DNA of 61,085 nucleotides from Aeromicrobium sp. (lineage in GTDB: Bacteria; Actinomycetota; Coriobacteriia; Anaerosomatales; Anaerosomataceae), in assembly GCA_015351705.1 (NCBI GenBank), contig JADIIM010000009.1:1-61085 (forward strand). Reading direction: 5' to 3'. Below are positions 39,330 through 47,134 of the stretch, piece after piece. Numbering within the stretch: position 1 is the first letter of the stretch; each line of letters opens with the position of its first letter. Under the pieces are notes generated by a model. The model was not told the DNA's origin. It searched no databases and saw only the letters and a list, made by a program, of their open reading frames with translations. Position numbers and translations under genes: made by a program.

Positions 39330-40691
39330 ATGAGACCAGGTGTCGTGGTCACGATCGTCGTCTGCGCTGCGGTGCTGCTTGTGCCGGCCGTCGCCGTCGC
39401 GCTGCCGTCCATGCCGAGCTCGCTGTTCGAGACGAGCGCCGGATGCGGCTGTCACGCCGCGCTCCTCGAACAGTGGCGCGGCACGATGCACGAGCAGGCG
39501 CTCACCGACCCGTTGTACCTCTACAAACTCGAGGAGGCGCTTGCCGCCACCGACGGGGCCCTCGGCCCCTACTGCAACGGATGCCACTCGCCGATCGCGG
39601 TCATGGCAGGCGAGCTTGCCGGCATGGACCAGTCGAAGGTCTCGGCGGCCGGGATGGAGGGAGTGACCTGCACGTACTGTCACTTCATGACCGGCACGAG
39701 CGAGCCGCCCGGCAACACCTCGGGCACGGTGGCCGACGACGGGGTGAAGCGGGCGCAGCTCAAGGACCCTGAGGCGCCGCATCCGGCCGACTACTCGGCG
39801 TTCCACGAGACGGCCGAGTTCTGTGGAAGTTGTCACGATGTCTACCACCCCATCAACGGTCTCCTGCTCGAGGCCACGTACACCGAGTGGAAAGCGGGCC
39901 CGTACGCGGCGCAGGGGATCGTGTGCCAGGACTGCCACATGACACCGGGGCCTGGCGTGACCAAGCCCTATCCCGGCAAGGCCGCCGCGGGCGGGCCTGA
40001 CCGCGAGCACATCTACCAGATGACGTTCGTCGGGGGAAACGTCGGGCTGGGCAAGGCGGACCTGGCCGAGGAGCGCCTCAAGGCAGCTGCGGAACTCACT
40101 CTTGATGTGCCGGAGATCGTCGAGTCCGGTGACGTGGCCCTCACCACCACGATCACCAACGTCGGGGCGGGCCACTACCTGCCCACGGGACTGACCGAGT
40201 TCCGCGAGATGTGGCTCGAGGTGACGGCTGTCGACGCCAGTGGGACCGAGCTGCTGAGTGAGCGGCGTTACTTCGTCACCAAGCTCGAGGACGCCGAAGG
40301 CAACGCGCCGGTGGAGCTCTGGGACGCTGTCGCGATCCATAGCGACGACCGCATCCCACCCAGGGAGTCCACGTCCAACGAGTACTCGTTCGCGATGACC
40401 GGAGACGCGGTGACGGTGACCGCGGCTCTGTACTACCGTTCGTGCACCGAGGAGGTCGCCCGGAAGGCCGGCGTCGAGATCCCCACGACCACGATGGCCG
40501 AGGTGACCCGGACCGTCTACTCCTCGCCAGCCGCGCAGGTGGCCGGCGAGGAGCCGAGCGAGCCTTCCGGGGAGGGCGCTGGTGGTGCAGGCGGACTCCC
40601 CGCATGGGCGAGCGTTCTGATCGTCATAGGCGCGATCGCGCTGCTCGCCGGCGCCTATCTGCTGGTGCGCCGGAAGCCCACAGGGGCGTGA
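39330..40691 (+). CDS. Membrane-anchored multiheme cytochrome c (c554-like)
   Basis: 453 aa. Signal peptide 1-25, heme region 39-203, beta-rich domain, and a C-terminal membrane anchor (VLIVIGAIALLAGAYLLV, then RRK). Canonical heme sites: CNGCH (82-86), CTYCH (114-118), CGSCH (165-169), CQDCH (199-203). A fifth site, where family members have CXXCH followed by a W..MH pattern, reads Cys39-Gly-Cys41-His42 with one residue between the cysteines. Presumably moves electrons at the outer face of the membrane; partners unknown. ATG 39330 follows GAGGGG. The closest known domain is Cytochrome_C554. Confidence 0.85.
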   Translation: MRPGVVVTIVVCAAVLLVPAVAVALPSMPSSLFETSAGCGCHAALLEQWRGTMHEQALTDPLYLYKLEEALAATDGALGPYCNGCHSPIAVMAGELAGMDQSKVSAAGMEGVTCTYCHFMTGTSEPPGNTSGTVADDGVKRAQLKDPEAPHPADYSAFHETAEFCGSCHDVYHPINGLLLEATYTEWKAGPYAAQGIVCQDCHMTPGPGVTKPYPGKAAAGGPDREHIYQMTFVGGNVGLGKADLAEERLKAAAELTLDVPEIVESGDVALTTTITNVGAGHYLPTGLTEFREMWLEVTAVDASGTELLSERRYFVTKLEDAEGNAPVELWDAVAIHSDDRIPPRESTSNEYSFAMTGDAVTVTAALYYRSCTEEVARKAGVEIPTTTMAEVTRTVYSSPAAQVAGEEPSEPSGEGAGGAGGLPAWASVLIVIGAIALLAGAYLLVRRKPTGA

Positions 40692-40697
40692 GATGCG

Positions 40698-40722
40698 GGG
40701 TGGGGGGCCAAGCCCCCCACCC
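40698..40722. terminator. Bidirectional terminator hairpin
   Basis: Perfect 11-bp stem GGGTGGGGGGC / GCCCCCCACCC with loop CAA, between the convergent cytochrome and HtrA genes (stops at 40691 and 40727). Confidence 0.85.
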
Positions 40723-40726
40723 GGCC

Positions 40727-41944
40727 TTACGGTCTCGTCCCGAGATCGGCGGGCTTGACGCCGATCAGCATCTCGACGGTCGTCTCCGCGCCGTCGCGCC
40801 ATAGCGTGAGCGTCACGCGGTCGCCGACGCTCTGTCTGCGCACGGTCAGGATCAGGTCGTCCATCGAGCGGATCCTGACATCATCGAGCGCCACGATCAC
40901 GTCGCCCGGCTGCACGCCCGCCTTCTCCGCCTCGGTACCCGGGGTGACCTCGACGACCAGCGCGCCTTCCTCGACCGGCAGGTCCTCCTCGGCGGCGATT
41001 CGCGCGTCGACGGTCTGACCGAGAACGCCGAGGAACGGCGTGTCCACACGGCCCTTCTCGATCAGTTCGTCGGCCGCACGGACCGCGCTGCGCACGGGGA
41101 TGGCGAGTCCCACGCCGTCGGAGACACCGGTGTTCGAGTAGATGGCCGAGGGCACGCCGATGAGCGCGCCGCTACGGTCCACGAGTGCGCCTCCGGAGTT
41201 CCCCGGGTTGATGGCCGCGTCGGTCTGGATCGAGTCCACGTAAGGGTACTGGCCCTCAGCGCCACCGAAGCCGGTCAGCGGACGGTGCACCGCGGAGACC
41301 ACCCCCGCACTCACGGAGTGCTCGAGGCCGAACGGAGACCCGATCGCGATCGCAAGCTGGCCCACGACCAGCCCTTCCGAGTCACCGATGCTGATGACCG
41401 GGATCGACTCGGCGACCCTGAGCACGGCGATGTCGCTTTCCGCATCGCCACCCACGAGTGTGGCATCGTGGCGCTCGCCGCTCGAGTCGGTGACCACGAT
41501 GGAGTCGGCGCCGTCGATGACGTGGTTGTTGGTGATGATGTAGGTACCGCCGTCCGGAGCGCTCCGGTAGGCGACACCCGACCCTTCGCCCTGTATCGGG
41601 ACGCCGGGATGGTCCTCGGGCAGCGAGTCACCGGCCGAGCCGAGGACGTCGATGTTCACCACACTGGGCAACGCGACGGCAGCAGCCGCGGCGACCGCTT
41701 CTTCGGTAGCATCGCCGAGGAGCTCGATCGTGCTGTTCGAGGGCGCTGGCTGGGCGCGGTACAGCAGGTACGCACCGCCGACACCGCCCGCCGTGCCGGC
41801 GATCAGCGCTACTACGAGCGCGAGCGCGACGATCCCGCACCCGCGACCACGGGCGCCCGTGGCTGGAGTTGGCGCACCGCCGGGTGGTGCGGGCGGGATG
41901 ATCTCGGTCTGGTTCATGATGTCAGCCTGGTTCTCGTCGTGCAT
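40727..41944 (-). CDS. HtrA/DegP-like membrane-anchored S1C serine protease with PDZ domain
   Basis: 405 aa. Cytoplasmic Pro-rich N-terminus, one membrane segment (GIVALALVVALIAGTAGGVGGAYLL, about 37-61), trypsin-like domain with His in TNNHVIDG, Asp in ESDIAVLRV and Ser in NPGNSGGALVD, and one C-terminal PDZ domain (FLGVLGQTV .. GVQPGDVIVALDDVRI). Extracytoplasmic protein quality control. ATG 41944 follows GAAGGGA. The open frame continues to 42205 but that part lacks any homology-like pattern. Confidence 0.94.
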   Translation of the reverse strand: MHDENQADIMNQTEIIPPAPPGGAPTPATGARGRGCGIVALALVVALIAGTAGGVGGAYLLYRAQPAPSNSTIELLGDATEEAVAAAAAVALPSVVNIDVLGSAGDSLPEDHPGVPIQGEGSGVAYRSAPDGGTYIITNNHVIDGADSIVVTDSSGERHDATLVGGDAESDIAVLRVAESIPVISIGDSEGLVVGQLAIAIGSPFGLEHSVSAGVVSAVHRPLTGFGGAEGQYPYVDSIQTDAAINPGNSGGALVDRSGALIGVPSAIYSNTGVSDGVGLAIPVRSAVRAADELIEKGRVDTPFLGVLGQTVDARIAAEEDLPVEEGALVVEVTPGTEAEKAGVQPGDVIVALDDVRIRSMDDLILTVRRQSVGDRVTLTLWRDGAETTVEMLIGVKPADLGTRP

Positions 41945-42141
41945 CGGTACCGTCCCTTCTGCACCGCGCGCAGCGGTGTGGACCCCATAGTACGACCCCG
42001 CAGACCCGGCGCGGGTCGACAACGCCCGATTCCACGAAAGCTCCACAGCCGTCACACGGCTCGCGCGCAGTCGTGGATCGGCGCGTTGTCTGCCCGGCTC
42101 CCCTCGACTAGACTGGCGCCCAGGACACCCGAGGAGGATGC

Positions 42142-42597
42142 GTGAGCGTGACCGACGACACCCAGGAGACGAGCGTGGTCTCGCACGACCCGGCCCCCTT
42201 ACCATCTCCCGAGCCCGACACGTCGGCAGACGCCGGACTTGTCGAGGCGGTCAGTGGCGGTCTGACCTGGATACCTTTCGCCATCTACCTCGGGACGTGG
42301 TTGGCACTGGCGGGCGTATCCGGGTACCTGCTGTCAGCGGCGACCCCGGAGGTCCCTCCCCGATGGCTGCCCGCATACCCCGCGCTCGTGCTCGCAGGGT
42401 TGGCACTGGCGGTGATCGGCCCTGTCCTGTCCCTGTCCGTCTGGCTCCACGCCCGGCGCCGTCGTGAGCCCGGCCAGCGAAGGGGCCTTCTTGCATCGGC
42501 ACTGACCCGGGGCGCGCTCGCCGCGTTCTTCGGCGCGACGATCTGGGTCGTCACGCTCTACATCCTGGAGGTCGTCTCGTCAGGTGGCGCGTGGTGA
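42142..42597 (+). CDS. Small membrane protein upstream of ddl, family not recognised
   Basis: 151 aa, GTG 42142 after GAGGAGG. A Pro/Ser-rich cytoplasmic start (1-38), then three predicted membrane segments (WIPFAIYLGTWLALAGVSGYLLSA; YPALVLAGLALAVIGPVLSLSVWL; AAFFGATIWVVTLYILEVV). 31 bp before ddl, so likely co-transcribed; no function can be read from it. Confidence 0.75.
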   Translation: MSVTDDTQETSVVSHDPAPLPSPEPDTSADAGLVEAVSGGLTWIPFAIYLGTWLALAGVSGYLLSAATPEVPPRWLPAYPALVLAGLALAVIGPVLSLSVWLHARRRREPGQRRGLLASALTRGALAAFFGATIWVVTLYILEVVSSGGAW

Positions 42598-42628
42598 CGC
42601 GCCTGTTCCCGGAGGCCGGTGAGTCTCT

Positions 42629-43561
42629 ATGAGCCCTCTCCAGCCGCTGTCGATCGCCGTCCTGGCGGGCGGGCGCTCGGCCGAGCGTGAGGTCTCGCTC
42701 AACACCGGAGCACAGGTGGTCGCGGCCCTCGAGGAGCGCGGGCACCGGGTCACGCGCATCGACAGCGCGGATACGGACTTCCTGGAGCGCTTGCGCTCGG
42801 GCGGGTACGACGTGGTGTTCATCTGCCTGCACGGGCGGTTCGGCGAGGACGGCACGGTGCAGGGTGCGCTCGAGCTGCTCGGGGTCCCGTACGTGGGGTC
42901 AGGGGTGCTTGCGAGCGCACTTGCTATGGACAAGGTGATGTCGAAGCGGTTCTTCATCGCGGCCGAGATCCCGACGCCCGCCTTCGAGGTGGTCGTCTCG
43001 GCAGACGAAGCGACCTGCGACGGCATCGTCGCCGCACTCGGCGAGAAGCTCGTGGTCAAGCCGGCAAGCGAAGGGTCGTCGGTGGGGATGTCCATCGTCC
43101 ACGACGCCGGCGAACTGCCCGCCGCCCTTGAGTGCGCGCTCGAGCATGATGACACGGTCCTGGTTGAGGCGTTCGTCGCGGGCACCGAGGTCACGGTCGG
43201 GGTCATCGGGAACGACGAACCGCGTGCGCTGCCCACCCTCGAGGTGGTGCCGGTACATGAGTTCTACGACTACGAGTCGAAGTACGTCCCCGGTATGAGC
43301 AGCCACATCATCCCGGCCCGGGTGGCCGAGGGCGCCAGGGACGAGTGCCAGCGGATCGCGCTAGAGGCCCACCGTGTCCTGGGATGCCGGGGGATGTCCC
43401 GCGCGGACTTCATCGTCACCGCTGACGGCAGGCCACTGCTGCTCGAGGTGAACACGATCCCAGGCATGACCCGCACGAGCCTGCTGCCCGACGCGGCGCG
43501 TGCCGCAGGCATCGCCTTCCCGGACCTCTGCGAGCGGCTCGTCGCGCTTGCGCTCGAGTAG
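42629..43561 (+). CDS. ddl: D-alanine--D-alanine ligase
   Basis: 310 aa ATP-grasp ligase that makes the D-Ala-D-Ala end of peptidoglycan precursors. Visible: VLAGGRSAEREVSLNTG, LHGRFGEDGTVQG, KPASEGSSVGM, FYDYESKYVPG, ADFIVTADGRPLLLEVNTIPGMT. The ESKY in the omega-loop region marks a D-Ala (not D-Lac) ligase, so intrinsic glycopeptide resistance is not predicted from it. Confidence 0.96.
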   Translation: MSPLQPLSIAVLAGGRSAEREVSLNTGAQVVAALEERGHRVTRIDSADTDFLERLRSGGYDVVFICLHGRFGEDGTVQGALELLGVPYVGSGVLASALAMDKVMSKRFFIAAEIPTPAFEVVVSADEATCDGIVAALGEKLVVKPASEGSSVGMSIVHDAGELPAALECALEHDDTVLVEAFVAGTEVTVGVIGNDEPRALPTLEVVPVHEFYDYESKYVPGMSSHIIPARVAEGARDECQRIALEAHRVLGCRGMSRADFIVTADGRPLLLEVNTIPGMTRTSLLPDAARAAGIAFPDLCERLVALALE

Positions 43562-43582
43562 AGGCTCACAGCGGCCCGACTG

Positions 43583-45691
43583 CTACCCGGCGTCGTCGGC
43601 GGCTTCCAGCGGCAGGTCGATGACGAACCACGCACCGGGACCATCGTGGGACTCGAGCGCGACCACGCCGCCGTGCGACTCGGCCACGATCCTGACGATG
43701 TACAGCCCAAGGCCGAGGCCCGGCACTCCACTCGACCGCTCGCCGCGGATGCCGCGCTCGAAGAGGCTCTCGGCGATGTCGGGGTCGATCCCGGGGCCGT
43801 CATCGCGGACGGTCAACCGCGCGCGCCCCTCGAGCGCCGAGACTCCCACCTCGACCGTCCCGTCCGACGTGCCGTGCTTGAGAGCGTTGCCGATCAGATT
43901 GGTGATCGCCTGTTCCAGGCGCGCGACGTCGCCGCGGACGACCACGCCTTCGGCCAGTTCTCCCTCGATCGGGCGGTCGGTGCTCACGCCCAGTGAGGCG
44001 ACGACGCTCGCCGCCACCTGTCCGAGGTCCACCGGACGCATGACGGTGGGTGCCAGTGCACGCTCGGCCTTGGTGGCGTTCAGCAGGTCGTCGAGCAGGC
44101 CTTCCATCCGCAGCGCGGCATGCTGTGCACCTGCCACCGCAGTGCGTTCGGCGTCCGAGTCGAGCCTGCGCTCGAGGATGTCCAGATAGCCTCGGATGAC
44201 CGTGACCGGGCTGCGCAGGTCATGCGACACGAGCGACATGATCTCCTGGCGTAGCGCCTCTACGCGCCGCTCTTCTGTGATGTTGCGCGCAGAGACCACG
44301 TAGTCGGTCTGCGACTCCACGACCGGGGTGATGCCGATCTCGATCCAGCGGTCCGGATGGTCGTCGACCACGCACCGCGCCACCACGACCCCCTCGGTGC
44401 CGACACCGTCCGGCGTCAGGTCGCCGAGCGGCGTGCCGTCCTTGGCGAAAAGGCTCACGCTCTCCGGAGTGAGGTGGCCTGCGCGGACCACCGGCTCGCC
44501 GGCCCGCAGGCCGAGGAGATGCGTAGCCGCTGGATTGGCGATCTCGACGACGCCATCGCGGACGAGCACCTTGGCCTCCGGAGACTCCTCGACCACCGTC
44601 CTGAACGCGCGCTCGGCCTGCAGCGTCTGCTCGCCCGCTTCGATGAGCGCGGCCTGGTTGATCCGGAGCTGCGTCATCAGGTCGACGGTGATCTGGGCAA
44701 GGTCGCGCACGTCCTCCGGCAGACCCGGGTCGACCTCAAGTTCCTCGTCGAGGTCAAGGCCGTGCAGCGCGCGGAATCCCTGCGCCCGCATGAACGAGTC
44801 AAGCGTCCGCAGCGGGCGGCTCACACTTCGTGACAGCATGACGCCGAGGATCAGCCCGAGCGCCGCGGTCAGGAGGCCGAGGCCGATCGGGGGGATGATG
44901 GTCGCCCACTGCCGCCCGGCACCGAACCACGGGTCCGAGCGGGATATCTCGAGCGTAGCGGCCGGGGACCCATCGAGGCCGAGCATGACGCCGCGCGTCG
45001 CGAGCCGGCCGTCTGCGACCCGGGTGGCGGTGGATGCATAGCGGGCGAGCTGCCGCGCCGGCTTCCAGCCGTTCGTCCCCACGATCGAGTCGGGGTCATC
45101 ACCGGGCTCCAACAGGATCGCGGCGCCCGGGATGTCCTCATCGGTGACGAGACGCGCGACCACGAGTGTGCCGGCCGATGGCCGGATCGGGTATCCCACG
45201 ATGGCGCGCGCGGATACGATGGCCAGGCCCGAAGGCAACCGCATCACACCCGCGGCGGGCACTCTCGGCTCCAGTTCGCGGAGCGCTTCGATGTCGGCGG
45301 GGTCCCCGTAGGAGCGTACGATCGTGCCGTCCGACCGCGCCCAGACGAGCGCGGTCACGCCTGCCCGCTCGGGAAGCCACGAATCGACCTCGGCTGACAC
45401 GAACTCCTGGTCAGGCGCGCTCGTTTGCTCCCAGAACGTCTGCCACTCCACGAACGCCAGGATATGCGAATCGAGCTCGCTGACCTGCCCGTCGAGAGCC
45501 TGTGCAACACTGCCGAGCCTACGGACCTCATCGTCGGCGGCGGTCGTCCGCAGCTGGTACGCGAGGTACACTCCGGCGCCCGTCGCCAGCATCGAGAAGA
45601 CCACCAGCGCGGTCACGACCACCACCAGCACGAGTCGGGCGGAGAGCGTGCTCGGCAGGACGCCCATCCGGCGTCGACGGCGATCAGGCAT
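43583..45691 (-). CDS. Sensor histidine kinase with CHASE4-like sensor and PAS domain
   Basis: 702 aa. TM1 about 19-46, an extracytoplasmic sensor region of about 215 residues (FVEWQTFWEQT resembles CHASE4), TM2 about 264-286, HAMP-like segment, PAS (~360-475), HisKA with phospho-His490 (LVSHDLRSP), and HATPase (N-box QAITNLIGNALKHG, DDGPGIDP, GLGLGLYIV). No response regulator is next to it. ATG 45691 overlaps the serine dehydratase alpha stop by 8 bp (ATGCCTGA), so its translation is coupled to that enzyme. A longer frame to 45742 lies inside sdaAA. Confidence 0.9.
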   Translation of the reverse strand: MPDRRRRRMGVLPSTLSARLVLVVVVTALVVFSMLATGAGVYLAYQLRTTAADDEVRRLGSVAQALDGQVSELDSHILAFVEWQTFWEQTSAPDQEFVSAEVDSWLPERAGVTALVWARSDGTIVRSYGDPADIEALRELEPRVPAAGVMRLPSGLAIVSARAIVGYPIRPSAGTLVVARLVTDEDIPGAAILLEPGDDPDSIVGTNGWKPARQLARYASTATRVADGRLATRGVMLGLDGSPAATLEISRSDPWFGAGRQWATIIPPIGLGLLTAALGLILGVMLSRSVSRPLRTLDSFMRAQGFRALHGLDLDEELEVDPGLPEDVRDLAQITVDLMTQLRINQAALIEAGEQTLQAERAFRTVVEESPEAKVLVRDGVVEIANPAATHLLGLRAGEPVVRAGHLTPESVSLFAKDGTPLGDLTPDGVGTEGVVVARCVVDDHPDRWIEIGITPVVESQTDYVVSARNITEERRVEALRQEIMSLVSHDLRSPVTVIRGYLDILERRLDSDAERTAVAGAQHAALRMEGLLDDLLNATKAERALAPTVMRPVDLGQVAASVVASLGVSTDRPIEGELAEGVVVRGDVARLEQAITNLIGNALKHGTSDGTVEVGVSALEGRARLTVRDDGPGIDPDIAESLFERGIRGERSSGVPGLGLGLYIVRIVAESHGGVVALESHDGPGAWFVIDLPLEAADDAG

Positions 45692-46586
45692 CGGTATCAG
45701 CTCCGGTCGACGAGGTGACGTCTGTGCAGGTGGTGCAGGCACGCTCGCCGAGTGTGCGGCCTGAAGGCGTCGCCGCCAGTCCGCCGAGCGCCGTCTCGCG
45801 CAGGCTGGGGGGCAGGCTGCGGCCGATCTGCCCCATCGCGACGATGACCTCGTCGAGCGGGACCGGGAAGCGGACCCCGGCGAGCGCCATCTCCGTGGCG
45901 GCCAGTGCCACTGCGGTCCCGGTCGCGTTCCGCATCACGCAGGGCACCTCCACGAGGCCGCCCACCGGGTCGCACACCAGCCCGAGTTGACCTTGGAGCG
46001 CCAGGGCGGCCGCATGGCCGCACGTGTCCGGGTCGGCACCCTGGAGGTCGGCCGCCGCCGCGGCCGCCATGGCGGCCGCCGAGCCGATCTCCGCCTGACA
46101 GCCGCCGGCCGCCCCCGAAAGCGTGGCCCGTGCGGCGATGACTGCGCCCACAGAGGCGGCGGCGAACAGCGCGCTTACGAGCTCCGCTCGCGTGGCGCCG
46201 GCGGCCCGTGCGGCGGCGAGCAGCACAGCGGGGACCACACCGGAGGCGCCTGCGGTGGGCGCGGCCACGATCCGGCCCATCCGGGCGTTGGTCTCACCGA
46301 TCGCGACAGCATCGGCAAGTGCGTCTCTGAACGGCTCGCCGATCAAAGCCGGTCCGGTCCGGACTCGCTTCGCGTCTCCACCGGTCAGCCCTGAGCGGCT
46401 GCGGTCGTCTCGCGAAAGGCCCGCGGCGATAGCGGACTCCATGACGGTGAGTTCCCCATCCATGCGCACGACGAGCCCTTCTGGCGTGAGACCCGTCTCC
46501 TCGGCCTCTCTGGCCAGCGCGGCAGCACCCAGGGAACCATGCTCCCGGGCGGCCGCGGCGAGCTCGATGAACGTCGCAAACGCCAT
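45684..46586 (-). CDS. sdaAA: L-serine dehydratase, iron-sulfur-dependent, alpha subunit
   Basis: 300 aa. Catalytic subunit converting L-serine to pyruvate and ammonia through a [4Fe-4S] cluster. Seen: GRIVAAPTAGASGVVPAVL, GAAGGCQAEIGSAAAMAAAA, CDPVGGLVEVPCVMRNATG, and the C-terminal Cys region GERACTTC. ATG 46586 follows AAGGA. Its partner subunit is encoded 2.6 kb away on the same strand, beyond the feo operon. Confidence 0.95.
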   Translation of the reverse strand: MAFATFIELAAAAREHGSLGAAALAREAEETGLTPEGLVVRMDGELTVMESAIAAGLSRDDRSRSGLTGGDAKRVRTGPALIGEPFRDALADAVAIGETNARMGRIVAAPTAGASGVVPAVLLAAARAAGATRAELVSALFAAASVGAVIAARATLSGAAGGCQAEIGSAAAMAAAAAADLQGADPDTCGHAAALALQGQLGLVCDPVGGLVEVPCVMRNATGTAVALAATEMALAGVRFPVPLDEVIVAMGQIGRSLPPSLRETALGGLAATPSGRTLGERACTTCTDVTSSTGADTDA

Positions 46587-46732
46587 ACAGGTCCTTAGAA
46601 CGACCGTCTGTCCGATTGTAGCCGAGCGGGCGGAGGGCGACGAGGCGGCGGCGCCGGCCACCATGCGTGCGAACGGTCCGCGCTTCATGTATCGGCATCC
46701 GGACGGAGGTCTTGACGGACCGGCACGCGCCG

Positions 46733-46770
46733 CTTAGTATGCAGACGCAAGCGAGTTAGCACATACTAAG
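46733..46770. promoter_or_regulatory. Inverted repeat upstream of feoA (candidate metal-regulator operator)
   Basis: Perfect 9-bp arms CTTAGTATG (46733-46741) and CATACTAAG (46762-46770) separated by 20 bp, ending 22 bp before the feoA ATG. The right half also contains TTAG-N6-CTAA, reminiscent of DtxR/IdeR-type boxes but not a full match. Likely operator in the divergent sdaAA-feoA promoter region. Confidence 0.6.
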
Positions 46771-46792
46771 TCACACGCGAAGGAGCACGGCG

Positions 46793-47134
46793 ATGCATCA
46801 CGGCGGAGCACAGGGACCACATGGCGGCAACGGTCGTGGAGGCATGTTCGGGCGTGGCAGGGGCCGCGGCCGTGGACGCCGTTCGCTCGAAGGTACGCTT
46901 GCGGCGCTCCGCCAGGGCGATCGCGCCATGATCGCGACGATCGATGATGACTCGGCGCGTGCCCAGGCACTGCGCTTCGGGATGGGCGAAGGCTCGCAGA
47001 TCAGCTGTGTCACCACGCTTCCCGGGGGGCCGGTCATCGTCCGCGCCGGGCGCCAGGAGATCGCGGTAGGCCGCTCGTTGGCCGCACGCATCACGGTCGA
47101 CCGTGCGTGTGAGGTGACCGATGCGCGAGCCTAG
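46793..47134 (+). CDS. feoA: FeoA domain protein with Gly/Arg/His-rich N-terminus
   Basis: 113 aa. The last ~75 residues form the SH3-like FeoA domain (LAALRQGDRAMIATIDDDSARAQALRFGMGEGSQI). The first ~30 residues are an unusual His/Gly/Arg-rich tail (MHHGGAQGPHGGNGRGG, FGRGRGRGRGR), which could bind metal or the membrane surface. Needed for FeoB-driven ferrous iron uptake. ATG 46793 after AAGGAG; the stop lies inside the feoB start region. Confidence 0.9.
   Translation: MHHGGAQGPHGGNGRGGMFGRGRGRGRGRRSLEGTLAALRQGDRAMIATIDDDSARAQALRFGMGEGSQISCVTTLPGGPVIVRAGRQEIAVGRSLAARITVDRACEVTDARA

Noticed and set aside
39057-40802. 581-codon minus-strand frame across the multiheme cytochrome and rubrerythrin start
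   Set aside because: Covers two real genes and a terminator; composition is typical of a shadow frame.
41945-42205. Extension of the HtrA gene by 87 codons
   Set aside because: The extension has no coding pattern and precedes a normal start with ribosome site and cytoplasmic/TM architecture.
46742-46761. Classical IdeR/DtxR box in front of feoA
   Set aside because: TTAG and CTAA halves are present but the spacing and central bases do not match the 19-bp consensus; kept only as an unassigned operator-like repeat.
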